A DNA stretch of 64,000 nucleotides, taken from NCBI RefSeq assembly GCF_009831215.1, contig NZ_WUTW01000007.1, forward strand, positions 248,001-312,000, given 5' to 3'. Each line of letters opens with the position of its first letter. The stretch's first letter is position 1. This DNA is from Actinomadura rayongensis (GTDB lineage Bacteria; Actinomycetota; Actinomycetes; Streptosporangiales; Streptosporangiaceae). The translations under genes were made by a program, and so were the position numbers. The notes below the pieces were generated by a model. It saw only the letters and a list, made by a program, of their open reading frames with translations, ran no database searches and was not told the DNA's origin. Below are positions 1 through 8,017 of the stretch, in pieces.

Positions 1-125
1 GAGAGCCCGGTGCGCGCGACCGACCGTCCGATGGGGGTCAGGACACGGCCCAGCGCGGGCCGCACTTTGTTGAGCATCGCCGTCCGTTCGTGAAGGGTGC
101 GGGCGCTGTCGCGCGGCGCGCCCAT
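1..125 (-). CDS. pgsA: Phosphatidylinositol phosphate synthase / CDP-alcohol phosphatidyltransferase, N-terminal part only
   Basis: Only the first 41 codons lie in the window; the gene continues past its left edge. The translation has an N-terminal segment reading MLNKVRPALGRVLTPIGRSV, the amphipathic start typical of actinobacterial CDP-alcohol phosphatidyltransferases that make phosphatidylinositol phosphate, the precursor of PI and PI-mannosides in the membrane. The catalytic CDP-alcohol motif is outside the window. An internal ATG at 77 is an alternative start and matches the usual family N-terminus better. The gene starts 17 bp after the DCC gene and follows a HIT gene and thrS, the same order as thrS-HIT-pgsA in mycobacteria, and that context carries much of the call. 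Confidence 0.72.
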   Translation of the reverse strand, partial: MGAPRDSARTLHERTAMLNKVRPALGRVLTPIGRSVARTGL

Positions 126-142
126 CGTAGTGCCGTCCGGCG

Positions 143-532
143 TCAGCCCGTGCCGGGCGCGCGGCCGGGCGGGAGGGCGCACGCGGGGGTGCCGCCGGGC
201 AGGCGGTCGCGGTGCTTGGAGACGAACCGGTACGCGGCGAGGGCGATCCACCGCAGCGGCGGCGTCCGCAGCAGCAGGCCGACCGGACGCCACGCGCCGC
301 CCGCCTCCGTCAGCAGCCGCGCGACGGCCTGCGCGGCGCCGTGGACGCGGCCCCGCTCGTCCACCCACAGCACCTCGCGGGCCGCGTGGGACGCGGTGAC
401 GCCGAGCGCGGCCAGGTCGGCGAGCTGGTACGGCATGATCCGCGCGCGCGTCGGGATGTGCCGCTCGATGAACCGGACGGACGCCGTGCAGAACCCGCAG
501 TCGCCGTCGTACAGCAGAACCGGACGGCCCAT
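143..532 (-). CDS. DCC (DUF393) family thiol-disulfide oxidoreductase-like protein
   Basis: This is a 129-residue protein. Near the N-terminus (about residues 8-14) it has DGDCGFC, the DxxCxxC signature that names the DCC family, followed by an alpha-helical segment typical of thioredoxin-like folds. Family members are predicted cytoplasmic thiol-disulfide oxidoreductases whose substrates are mostly unknown. The start was chosen because its ATG overlaps the stop of the upstream HIT gene (ATGA), which implies translational coupling. It lies between the HIT gene and pgsA, a position not occupied in the mycobacterial cluster. Nothing in the sequence shows a direct role in lipid synthesis. Confidence 0.85.
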   Translation of the reverse strand: MGRPVLLYDGDCGFCTASVRFIERHIPTRARIMPYQLADLAALGVTASHAAREVLWVDERGRVHGAAQAVARLLTEAGGAWRPVGLLLRTPPLRWIALAAYRFVSKHRDRLPGGTPACALPPGRAPGTG

Positions 533-1203
533 CAGGAGTCCTCCGGCCAGGCGTCCACCAGCAGCCGACGTGTGTCGCGCAGGAGTTGGGGCAGGACGCG
601 GGTGTGTCCGACGACCGGCATGAAGTTGGTGTCGCCGCCCCACCGCGGCACGACGTGCTGGTGCAGGTGCGCGGCGATGCCCGCGCCCGCGACCAGGCCG
701 AGGTTCATCCCGACGTTGAAGCCCTGCGCGCCGCTCGCCTTGCGCAGCGCGCCCATCGCCCGGCGCGTCAGGACGGCCAGCTCGGTGTACTCGCCCTCGT
801 CCAGGTCCCCGTAGTCGGCGACGTGCCGGTACGGGACGACCATCAGGTGCCCGGAGTTGTACGGGTACAGGTTGAGGACGGCGTACACCGACCGGCCGCG
901 CGCGAGGACCAGGCCGTCCTCGTCGCTCATCGCGGGGATCTCGCAGAACGGGCAGCCCTCGTCCGCGCCGCTGCCGCTCGGCCGTCCCTCGCCCTTGATG
1001 TAGGCCATCCGGTGCGGGGTCCACAGCCGCCGGAAGTGGTCGGGGACGCCCGCCCCGCCGCGCTCCTCCTCGACCTGCGGGTCGCCCGGGTACGCCGCCG
1101 GCGCCGGGTCGGGCGCGTTCGCGCGCGCCTGCTGCGCCACGGACTCGTCGGGCTCTACGCTCAAGGCGGCGTTCTCCTTCGTGTACGGCCTCACCAGCAG
1201 CAT
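532..1203 (-). CDS. HIT family hydrolase, Ap4A phosphorylase-like
   Basis: This is a 223-residue cytoplasmic protein of the histidine triad superfamily. The C-terminal half carries the HIT core, with GHLMVVPYRHV (substrate-binding strand) and the catalytic triad in HLHQHVVPRW. An N-terminal CPFC dipair (GCPFCEI) resembles the zinc knuckle of HIT proteins. The thrS-HIT-pgsA neighbourhood matches mycobacterial Rv2613c, an Ap4A phosphorylase, so dinucleoside polyphosphate breakdown is likely. The ATG at 1203 is the first in-frame start; the ATG at MAYIKGEG is a shorter alternative, because the first ~65 residues are low-complexity and poorly conserved in such proteins. The gene overlaps the DCC gene by 1 codon step (ATGA). 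Confidence 0.88.
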   Translation of the reverse strand: MLLVRPYTKENAALSVEPDESVAQQARANAPDPAPAAYPGDPQVEEERGGAGVPDHFRRLWTPHRMAYIKGEGRPSGSGADEGCPFCEIPAMSDEDGLVLARGRSVYAVLNLYPYNSGHLMVVPYRHVADYGDLDEGEYTELAVLTRRAMGALRKASGAQGFNVGMNLGLVAGAGIAAHLHQHVVPRWGGDTNFMPVVGHTRVLPQLLRDTRRLLVDAWPEDS

Positions 1204-1309
1204 AGAGAGAGAAGCCGGGCGGACCGCAGCCGGGATCCCCGCGAATCGGCGCGTCCGCCGTCCCCCTGCCCCGGCCCGCGAGCCGGGCGACCCCCCGTGG
1301 AGTGCGCGC

Positions 1310-1861
1310 ATGACGGATTTCGACAAGGGACCCGGCGACAGATCCGGCGGACCGCCGGTCTTTCCCGGCCTGCCGCCGATCCCGCCGCCGGGGGCGCCCG
1401 ACGGCGGGTTCGCGACGCCGTTCACCACGGCCCCGCCGGGGACCGTCGCGCCGCGTCCGGCGCGCACCGGGCCGGACGGCGACGCCGGCGGGGACCAGGG
1501 ACGCGTACCGGGACGGACCACCATCGACGACGAGGTCATCGAGAAGATCGCGCTGCTGGCGGCGCTGGAGGTGCGCGGGGTCGCGGCCGTCGGCGTCGGC
1601 ACCGGGCCGGGCGGCGAGCCCGCGGCCGGGACGGACCGGCGGCCCGCGGTGCGCGTCCGGCTGCACGACGACCGGGTCTCGCTGGACCTGGCGCTCACCG
1701 TCGAGTACGGCAGCGTGATCATGGCGGTGGCGGCGGAGGTGCGCGCCAACGTCGCCCGCGTCGTCGGGCTGATGCTGGACATGCGGGTGGACGCGGTCAA
1801 CCTCGCGGTCGAGGACGTCCAGCTGCCGGGACGCGCCGGTCAGGCCCCCGGGCGCGCGTAG
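1310..1861 (+). CDS. Asp23/Gls24 family envelope stress protein
   Basis: This 183-residue protein has a Pro/Gly-rich low-complexity N-terminus (residues 1-65) followed by an Asp23/Gls24 domain. The domain shows IDDEVIEKIALLAALEVRGV at its start and an alternating strand-helix core ending in MRVDAVNLAVEDVQLP. Asp23/Gls24 proteins are small envelope-associated proteins linked to alkaline or cell-wall stress; molecular activity is not established. The ATG at 1310 removes an upstream stretch read through the promoter region. The gene lies on the opposite strand to the surrounding thrS-pgsA genes, and its 3' end overlaps the convergent membrane-protein gene by 22 bp. Confidence 0.8.
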   Translation: MTDFDKGPGDRSGGPPVFPGLPPIPPPGAPDGGFATPFTTAPPGTVAPRPARTGPDGDAGGDQGRVPGRTTIDDEVIEKIALLAALEVRGVAAVGVGTGPGGEPAAGTDRRPAVRVRLHDDRVSLDLALTVEYGSVIMAVAAEVRANVARVVGLMLDMRVDAVNLAVEDVQLPGRAGQAPGRA

Positions 1862-2448
1862 CAGGACGCCATCGTCCCGCCGAGCGCGAGCGTGGTGACC
1901 TTGGCGCGGCTCAGCGCGGTGATCGCGACGTCCGGGAACGCGAACGTGTGCGGGGCGCCCTTCATGACCGTGTCCTGGCGGGACTTGCGGGCGCCGCCGG
2001 TCAGCGTCACCTCGACGGTCACGGCGGAGCTGGCCGCGACGTTCACCACGACCTCGACGCCGCCGCCGGTCGCGGCCGGACGGTAGAGCGCGGCGTTCTG
2101 GTCGCACCAGTCGACGTTCGCCCCGCCGCCGTTCTGCCGGGGCAGCGGCATCTCGGGACCACCACCGCCGCCCTGCCCGCCGCCCGGCGTCGCGGGCGCC
2201 GACGCGGACGGGTAGAGCTGCCCGCTCGGCTGCTGCTGCGGGACGGGGTTGCCGCCGGGGTTGGCGCCCGGCGGGACGGTCGTCGCGCCGGGGCCGGGGG
2301 TCGCGGCGGCGCCGGCGCGTCCGCCGGTCCCGCGCACGACCGGGACGACCAGCACCGCGACGGCGGCGGCCACCAGCAGCAGGGCGCCGCCGTACCCGGC
2401 GACCCGCCACCACGGTGACGGCGGCTTCGGCGGCCTGCTGGTCTTCAT
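1840..2448 (-). CDS. Hypothetical membrane-anchored protein
   Basis: No family is recognised for this 202-residue protein. It has a short cytoplasmic Lys/Pro-rich head, one hydrophobic segment (about residues 17-40, GGALLLVAAAVAVLVVPVV), a long Pro/Gly/Gln-rich linker, and a C-terminal domain from about residue 110 that looks like a beta-sandwich. That domain has two cysteines (DWCDQN and the near-terminal ASCYARP) that could form a disulfide outside the cell. The topology suggests a single-pass protein with an extracellular domain. It lies between thrS and the HIT gene on the same strand, and its end overlaps the convergent Asp23/Gls24 gene. Confidence 0.7.
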   Translation of the reverse strand: MKTSRPPKPPSPWWRVAGYGGALLLVAAAVAVLVVPVVRGTGGRAGAAATPGPGATTVPPGANPGGNPVPQQQPSGQLYPSASAPATPGGGQGGGGGPEMPLPRQNGGGANVDWCDQNAALYRPAATGGGVEVVVNVAASSAVTVEVTLTGGARKSRQDTVMKGAPHTFAFPDVAITALSRAKVTTLALGGTMASCYARPGA

Positions 2449-2559
2449 GGACGACTTTCTCCCGGTTTAGCGCGGTCTGGGGGTCGAGGCTACCAAGGCC
2501 CGCCGGATGCGCCCGGAGTCCGCGCGGACCCCGGGCGCCCGAGCCGGATCAGACCCGGA

Positions 2560-4539
2560 TCAGACCTGCACGCGGGACTCGATCGCGCGGACGATCTCCT
2601 CGACCGCCTCGCCCAGCGGGACGCCGTTCTTCTGCGAGCCGTCCCGGTAGCGGAACGACACCGCGTCCTTGGCGACGTCCTCGTCCCCGGCCAGCAGCAT
2701 GTACGGGACCTTCTGCTTCTGCGCGTTGCGGATCTTCTTCTGCATCCGGTCGGACGAGTCGTCCACCTCGACCCGCACGCCCCGCTCGCGCAGCAGCGCG
2801 GCCAGCTTCTCCAGGTGCGGGACGTGCGCGTCCCCGATCGGGATGCCGACCGCCTGGACCGGCGCCAGCCACGGCGGCATCGCGCCCGCGTAGTGCTCCA
2901 GCAGCACGCCGAAGAACCGCTCGATCGACCCGAACAGCGCCCGGTGCAGCATGACCGGCCGCTTGCGGGTGCCGTCGGCCGCCTGGTACTCCAGCCCGAA
3001 CCGCTCCGGCTGGTTCGGGTCGACCTGGATGGTGGAGAGCTGCCAGGTGCGTCCGATGGCGTCCTTGGCCTGCACGGAGATCTTCGGGCCGTAGAACGCC
3101 GCGCCGCCCGGGTCGGGGACGAGGTCGAGCCCGGTCTCCTCGGCGGCCTCGCGCAGCGCGGCGGTCGCCATCTCCCACATCTCGTCCGAGCCGATGAACT
3201 TGGGCGAGTCGTCGCGGGTGGACAGCTCCAGGTAGAACTCGTCCAGGCCGTAGTCGCGCAGCAGGCCGAGGACGAAGTTCAGCAGCCGCTTGATCTCGTC
3301 GCCCATGCCCTCCTGGGTGACGTAGATGTGCGCGTCGTCCTGGGTCATGCCCCGGACGCGGGTCAGGCCGTGCACGACGCCCGACTTCTCGAACCGGTAC
3401 ACCGACCCGAACTCGAACAGCCGCAGCGGCAGCTCCCGGTAGGACCGCCCGCGCGCCCGGTAGATCAGGTTGTGCATCGGGCAGTTCATCGGCTTGAGGT
3501 AGTAGTCGGCGCCGTCGACCTCCATCGCCGGGAACATGTCCTCGGCGTAGTTCTGGAGGTGGCCGGAGGTCTCGAACAGGTGGCCCTTGGTGATGTGGGG
3601 GGTGTTGACGAACTCGTACCCCTCCTCCTCGTGCCGCCGCCGCGAGTAGTCCTCCAGGACCTTGCGGATCACGCCGCCCTTGGGGTGGAAGACCGCGAGC
3701 CCGCTGCCGATCTCGTTGGGGAACGAGAACAGGTCGAGTTCCGCGCCGAGCCGCCGGTGGTCGCGCTTCTCGGCCTCCTCCAGGAACCTCAGGTACTCGT
3801 CCTGCTTCTCGCGCGACTCCCACGCGGTGCCGTAGATGCGCTGGAGCTGCGGGTTCTTCTCGCTGCCGCGCCAGTACGCGCCGCCGGTGCGCATCAGCTT
3901 GAACGCGGGGATGACGCGGGTGCTCGGCAGGTGCGGGCCGCGGCACAGGTCCTTCCACCGCAGGTCGTCGGTCTTCGGGTCGATGTTGTCGTAGATGGTC
4001 AGCTCGGCGCCGCCGACCTCCACGTCCGCGCCCTCGCCCGCGTCCGCCGCGCCGCCCTTCAGCCCGATCAGCTCCAGCTTGTAGGGCTCGGCGGCCAGCT
4101 CGTCGCGCGCCTCGTCGTCGGTGACGACGCGGCGGGAGAACCGCTGGCCCTGCTTGACGATCTCGCGCATCCGCTTCTCGATGCGCTTGAGGTCGTCGGG
4201 GGTGAACGGCGCGGGGACGTCGAAGTCGTAGTAGAACCCGTTCTCCACCGGCGGCCCGATGCCGAGCTTCGCCTCGGGGAACAACTCCTGCACCGCCTGC
4301 GCCATGACGTGCGCGGCCGAGTGCCGCATGATGGCCCGGCCGTCGTCGGAACCGATCGCGACGGGCTCGACGGCGTCGCCGTCGGCCAGCCGGTACGCCA
4401 GGTCGCGCAGCTCGCCGCCGACCCGGGCGGCGATCACGGTGCGGCCGTCGGCGTCCAGCGCCTCGCCCGCGGTCGTGCCGGCGGGCACCACCCGCTCGCT
4501 CCCGTCGAGGGTGACGCGCAGCTCTGACACGGTGGACAC
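2560..4539 (-). CDS. thrS: Threonine--tRNA ligase
   Basis: This 659-residue class II aminoacyl-tRNA synthetase charges tRNA-Thr in the cytoplasm. In order it has a TGS domain (residues 1-65), the editing/SAD region with HSAAHVMAQAV, the catalytic core with the zinc-binding cysteine in KPMNCPMHN and histidines in TQDDAHIY and VMLHRALFGS, and a C-terminal anticodon-binding domain. The length is normal for the family. The GTG at 4539 is preferred over an upstream ATG at 4626 because GAGGAG lies 5 bp before it and because the conserved TGS domain begins there. A Thr-rich leader ORF and a stable hairpin precede the gene, suggesting attenuation by threonine supply. Confidence 0.97.
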   Translation of the reverse strand: MSTVSELRVTLDGSERVVPAGTTAGEALDADGRTVIAARVGGELRDLAYRLADGDAVEPVAIGSDDGRAIMRHSAAHVMAQAVQELFPEAKLGIGPPVENGFYYDFDVPAPFTPDDLKRIEKRMREIVKQGQRFSRRVVTDDEARDELAAEPYKLELIGLKGGAADAGEGADVEVGGAELTIYDNIDPKTDDLRWKDLCRGPHLPSTRVIPAFKLMRTGGAYWRGSEKNPQLQRIYGTAWESREKQDEYLRFLEEAEKRDHRRLGAELDLFSFPNEIGSGLAVFHPKGGVIRKVLEDYSRRRHEEEGYEFVNTPHITKGHLFETSGHLQNYAEDMFPAMEVDGADYYLKPMNCPMHNLIYRARGRSYRELPLRLFEFGSVYRFEKSGVVHGLTRVRGMTQDDAHIYVTQEGMGDEIKRLLNFVLGLLRDYGLDEFYLELSTRDDSPKFIGSDEMWEMATAALREAAEETGLDLVPDPGGAAFYGPKISVQAKDAIGRTWQLSTIQVDPNQPERFGLEYQAADGTRKRPVMLHRALFGSIERFFGVLLEHYAGAMPPWLAPVQAVGIPIGDAHVPHLEKLAALLRERGVRVEVDDSSDRMQKKIRNAQKQKVPYMLLAGDEDVAKDAVSFRYRDGSQKNGVPLGEAVEEIVRAIESRVQV

Positions 4540-4678
4540 GGGTTCTCCTCGGGATGGTTCCGGTGAATGTGCGGCCGATGCTATCGACTGGGGGTCGCCG
4601 GACTCCGGCGAGTCTCGCGGGATCATCGTTCTCCTGCCGGGGCGGGCGGCCGGTCGCGGAAGACGGTCCCGGAACGCC

Positions 4679-4710
4679 GCGAGGCCCCGGGATCGCTCCC
4701 GGGGCCTCGC
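4679..4710 (-). terminator. GC-rich hairpin between the leader ORF and thrS (candidate attenuator)
   Basis: The sequence forms a perfect 14-bp stem (arm GCGAGGCCCCGGGA) with a 4-nt loop. Read on the minus strand, it starts 11 nt after the stop of the Thr-rich leader ORF and ends 139 nt before the thrS start. There is no U-tract after it, which is common in high-GC actinobacteria. It could terminate the upstream sugar-porter transcript, act as the thrS attenuator, or do both. Confidence 0.6.
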
Positions 4711-4721
4711 CGCGTGCTGTT

Positions 4722-4787
4722 CTAGGACGTGCGGCCGTGGCGCCGGGGCGTGCCCGGCGTCGTCGTCTCGTTCACGGCGCGCAGCAT
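4722..4787 (-). CDS. Thr-rich 21-residue leader peptide upstream of thrS
   Basis: This 21-codon ORF begins ATG CTG CGC and encodes MLRAVNETTTPGTP followed by a basic tail ending RTS. Five of its 21 residues are threonine, including three consecutive ACG codons at positions 8-10. A TACGCT hexamer (TANNNT) lies 6 bp before the ATG and there is no Shine-Dalgarno sequence, which fits a leaderless transcript starting at or next to the ATG. A 14-bp hairpin follows, then thrS. These are the parts expected of a ribosome-mediated attenuator sensing charged tRNA-Thr. The function is inferred; no experiment or homology search supports it here. Confidence 0.5.
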   Translation of the reverse strand: MLRAVNETTTPGTPRRHGRTS

Positions 4788-4805
4788 GGTTTCAGCGTAG
4801 CCCAT

Positions 4806-6272
4806 TCAGGCGTGCCGCGTCCGGTCCGGCATCGCCAGGCGGTCCATGTCCTCCAGCTCCAGTCCGCGCGTCTCGGGCACCGACCGCAGGACGAACATGA
4901 GCGCGAGCGCGGAGAACACCGTGTAGATGCCGTAGGCGAGGCCGAGCGAGATGCCCGAGAGGCCGGGGAACGTCGTCGTGACGGCCCAGTTGGCGATCCA
5001 CTGCGCGGCGGCCGACACCGCGAGCGCCGACGCGCGGATGAAGTTGTTGAACATCTCGCCGAGCATCACCCACACGACCGGGCCCCAGGTCGCGGCGAAG
5101 GAGAAGACGTACACGTTGGCGGCGACGAGCGCGAGCGGCCCGGCGACGTCGCCGAGCTGCGGCTTGCCGTGGACGACCGACGCCGTCGCGAAGCAGTACG
5201 CGAGGATCCCGAGCGTGACCACCATCCCGGACGCGCCCGCGATCAGCAGCGGACGGCGCCCGATCCGGTCCACCAGCAGGATCGCCACGACCGTCCCGAC
5301 CACGTTGACGATCGAGTTGATCACCGAGGTCAGCATCGCGTTGCTCTCGCTGAACCCGACCGCCTCCCACAGCGTGGACGAGTAGTAGAAGATCACGTTG
5401 ATGCCGACGAGCTGCTGGAACGCCGACAGCAGGATCCCGACCCACACGATCGGCAGCAGCCCGAACCGGGGGCCGCGCAGGTCGTGCAGCCGGACGGGCC
5501 GGTCGGTGGTGATCGAGTGCTCGATGTCGTCGATCTTGTGCTCGGCCTCGTCCCGGCTCATCAGCCGTGCCAGCACCCGGCGCGCCCGGGCGGGCTTGTG
5601 GTGTTTGACCAGGTAGCGGGGCGACTCGGGGATGATCACGGCGAGCAGGCCGTAGCAGACGGCGGGCACGACGGCGCTGGCGAACATCCAGCGCCAGGCC
5701 GTCCCGCCCCACGGGAACCCGCCGGACGCGCCGCCGTCGGAGACCTGCGCGATCGCGTAGTCCACGACGAGCGCGGCGAAGATGCCGAGCACGATCGCCA
5801 TCTGCTGGAGCGAGCCGAGCCGTCCGCGCAGCCGGGCCGGGGCGATCTCGGCGATGTAGGCGGGCGCGATGACCGACGCGGCGCCGATCGCGAGGCCGCC
5901 GAGCACGCGCCAGGCCGTCAGGTCGACGGCGTTGAACGCCAGCGCGGAGCCGAGCGAGCTGATGACGAACAGGACCGCCGCGATGAGCATGACCTTGACG
6001 CGGCCGATGCGGTCGGAGATCGGCCCGGCGAACCACGCGCCGACCGCGCAGCCGAGCAGCGCCGAGGACACCACGAACCCGACCGTGAACGAGCTGAGAC
6101 CGAACTCCGACTTCAGCGCGTTCACCGCGCCGTTGATCACCGAGGAGTCGTAGCCGAACAGGAAGCCGCCGAGCGCCGCCGCGGCCGACAGCAGCAGCGC
6201 GGTCGCGCCCGAGTGCCGCGGCTTCGCGTCCTCGTCGGTCGCGCTCGGTGGGCCGTCACCACGTTCCGTCAT
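4806..6272 (-). CDS. MFS sugar porter (glucose permease-like)
   Basis: This 488-residue, 12-helix major facilitator belongs to the sugar porter family. Diagnostic motifs are all present: GYDSSVINGA in helix 1, DRIGRVK in the loop 2-3 region, RGRLGSLQQ in helix 5, PESPRYLV before the central loop, QQLVGINVIFYYSS in helix 7, VDRIGRR in loop 8-9 and PETRGLELE after helix 12. Such proteins import hexoses or pentoses by proton symport in the cytoplasmic membrane; GlcP of streptomycetes is the nearest type, but the sugar is not readable from sequence. The gene is monocistronic and divergent from the response-regulator gene. The putative promoter of the thrS leader lies at its 3' end. Confidence 0.9.
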   Translation of the reverse strand: MTERGDGPPSATDEDAKPRHSGATALLLSAAAALGGFLFGYDSSVINGAVNALKSEFGLSSFTVGFVVSSALLGCAVGAWFAGPISDRIGRVKVMLIAAVLFVISSLGSALAFNAVDLTAWRVLGGLAIGAASVIAPAYIAEIAPARLRGRLGSLQQMAIVLGIFAALVVDYAIAQVSDGGASGGFPWGGTAWRWMFASAVVPAVCYGLLAVIIPESPRYLVKHHKPARARRVLARLMSRDEAEHKIDDIEHSITTDRPVRLHDLRGPRFGLLPIVWVGILLSAFQQLVGINVIFYYSSTLWEAVGFSESNAMLTSVINSIVNVVGTVVAILLVDRIGRRPLLIAGASGMVVTLGILAYCFATASVVHGKPQLGDVAGPLALVAANVYVFSFAATWGPVVWVMLGEMFNNFIRASALAVSAAAQWIANWAVTTTFPGLSGISLGLAYGIYTVFSALALMFVLRSVPETRGLELEDMDRLAMPDRTRHA

Positions 6273-6378
6273 GGTGGTGATCTTCCCTGCGGCGCCGCGC
6301 TTATGCGGCGATCCGGACTTCGCGCAGGTCGGCGGGCGGGCAACGCGGGGCGGCGCGGCGCTCCGTTAGGGTGCACGC

Positions 6379-7050
6379 GTGACGATTCGGGTGCTCATCG
6401 CGGACGACCAGGAGATGATCCGGGACGGCCTCGCGGCCCTGCTGTCCTCCGATCCCGGCATCGAGGTGGTCGGGCAGGCCGGGGACGGCCGGGAGGCGGT
6501 CGAGCTGGCCCGCCGCCTGGACCCGGACGTCGTCGTCATGGACATCCGGATGCCCGAGATGGACGGCCTGGCCGCGACCGCCGAGCTGCACCGCGACCGC
6601 GACGGCGTCGAGCCGTGCGAGATCCGGCCGAAGGTGCTGATGCTGACGACGTTCGACCTGGACGAGTACGTCTACGAGGCGCTCGCGGCGGGCGCCAGCG
6701 GGTTCCTGCTGAAGGACGCGTCGGCCGCCGACCTCGTGCGCGGCGTCCGGATCGTCGCGTCCGGGGACGCGCTGCTCGCGCCGTCCATCACCCGGCGGCT
6801 CATCGGCGACTTCGCCCGCCGGCGGCGGCACCAGCGGCCGAGCCCGACCGCGACCGCGGGGCTCACCCCGCGCGAGATGGACGTCCTGCGCCTGGTCGCG
6901 CGGGGCCTGTCCAACGCCGAGATCGCGGCCGAGCTGGTGCTCGCCGAGCAGACCGTCAAGACCCACGTCGGGCACGTGCTGACCAAGCTGGCCCTGCGGG
7001 ACCGGACGCAGGCCGTCGTGTTCGCCTACGAGAACGGGCTCACCGGCTAG
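6379..7050 (+). CDS. NarL/FixJ-type response regulator (orphan)
   Basis: This is a 223-residue DNA-binding response regulator. The receiver domain (residues 1-120) has the acidic pair DD at 9-10, the phosphoacceptor Asp55 in VVVMDIRMP, the conserved Thr in LMLTTFD and the Lys in GFLLKD. The C-terminal LuxR helix-turn-helix (about residues 155-215) reads LTPREMDVLRLVARGLSNAEI and TVKTHV. No histidine kinase gene is adjacent, so its partner is elsewhere or it works alone. Its last 11 bp overlap the convergent quinone reductase gene. Confidence 0.93.
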   Translation: MTIRVLIADDQEMIRDGLAALLSSDPGIEVVGQAGDGREAVELARRLDPDVVVMDIRMPEMDGLAATAELHRDRDGVEPCEIRPKVLMLTTFDLDEYVYEALAAGASGFLLKDASAADLVRGVRIVASGDALLAPSITRRLIGDFARRRRHQRPSPTATAGLTPREMDVLRLVARGLSNAEIAAELVLAEQTVKTHVGHVLTKLALRDRTQAVVFAYENGLTG

Positions 7051-7996
7051 GGTCCAGCACCAGCTTGCCGGTGGTGCGGCGGGCCCGCAGGTCCTCGTGC
7101 GCGCGGCGGGCCTCGGTCAGCCCGTACTCGCCGCCCGCGACGACCCGCAGCCGCCCGTTCGCGACGAGGCCGAACAGCTCGTCCAGCGCGGTGCGCATGA
7201 CGTCGCCGGGGAGCTGGAAGACGTGCGCCAGCCACATGCCCGCGATCGTCGTGGAGTGCGCCATCAGCGCGGCGGGCTGCACCGGCGACGGCGGTGTCCG
7301 CGACGCCATGCCGTAGAACGCGAGTCGCCCGAAGGGGGCGAGCGAGCGCAGGCTCTGGTCGGTGACGGACCCGCCGGTCATCTCCAGCACGACGTCCACG
7401 CGGCGGCCCTCGTTGGCGTCGATCAGCGCGGCCTTGAGGTCGGGCTCGGCGGGGTCGACGGCGACGTCCGCGCCGAGGTCCAACGCGAGGTCGCGCTTCT
7501 CCTTGCTGGACGCGGTCGCGATGACCCGTCCGGCGCCCCACGCCTTGGCGAGCTGGACGGCGAGCGTGCCCACTCCCCCGGCGGCGGCGTGGACGACGAC
7601 CGACTCGCCGGGCGCGAGGTGGACGCTGCGGCGCAGCAGCAGCCACGCCGACGCGCCCTGGACGACGAGGCCGAGCGCGGACAGGTCGTCCACGGCGTCC
7701 GGCACGTCCCAGGCGGTCGCGGCGGGCGCGACGGCCTTCTCCGCGTAGCCGCCCGAGCCGAGCAGGGCGACGACGCGGCGTCCGTCCGGGGTGCGGCCGA
7801 CGGCCTCGGCGCCGGGCACGAGCGGCAGCGCCGCCCGCGCCAGGTAGCTGTTCTCGGCCTGGTGGGTGTCGGCGTAGTTGATCCCGGCGCGGGAGACGTC
7901 GAGCAGCAGCTCGCCGGGGCCCGGCTCGGGGTCGGGCAGCTCGGTGAGCGTCAGGACCTCCGGTCCGCCGAACTCGGTGATCTGGATCGCGCGCAT
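7040..7996 (-). CDS. NADPH:quinone reductase-like zinc-independent MDR oxidoreductase
   Basis: This 318-residue medium-chain dehydrogenase/reductase has an N-terminal GroES-like domain and a Rossmann domain with AAAGGVGTLAVQLAKAWGA (residues ~137-155). The cysteine cluster of the structural zinc site is absent, which places it with quinone/enone reductases rather than alcohol dehydrogenases. The expected reaction is NADPH-dependent reduction of quinones or activated double bonds in the cytoplasm; the substrate is unknown. It runs in the same direction as the SDR upstream with a 21-bp gap, so the two are probably cotranscribed, possibly under the TetR operator at 8783-8804. Confidence 0.88.
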   Translation of the reverse strand: MRAIQITEFGGPEVLTLTELPDPEPGPGELLLDVSRAGINYADTHQAENSYLARAALPLVPGAEAVGRTPDGRRVVALLGSGGYAEKAVAPAATAWDVPDAVDDLSALGLVVQGASAWLLLRRSVHLAPGESVVVHAAAGGVGTLAVQLAKAWGAGRVIATASSKEKRDLALDLGADVAVDPAEPDLKAALIDANEGRRVDVVLEMTGGSVTDQSLRSLAPFGRLAFYGMASRTPPSPVQPAALMAHSTTIAGMWLAHVFQLPGDVMRTALDELFGLVANGRLRVVAGGEYGLTEARRAHEDLRARRTTGKLVLDPSR

Positions 7997-8017
7997 GGAT
8001 GCTCCTGTTCGTTCTGG

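Noticed and set aside
4540..4805. T-box riboswitch or tRNA in the thrS upstream region
   Set aside because: No T-box consensus or tRNA-like acceptor/T-loop pattern was found. The leader peptide plus hairpin explains the region better.
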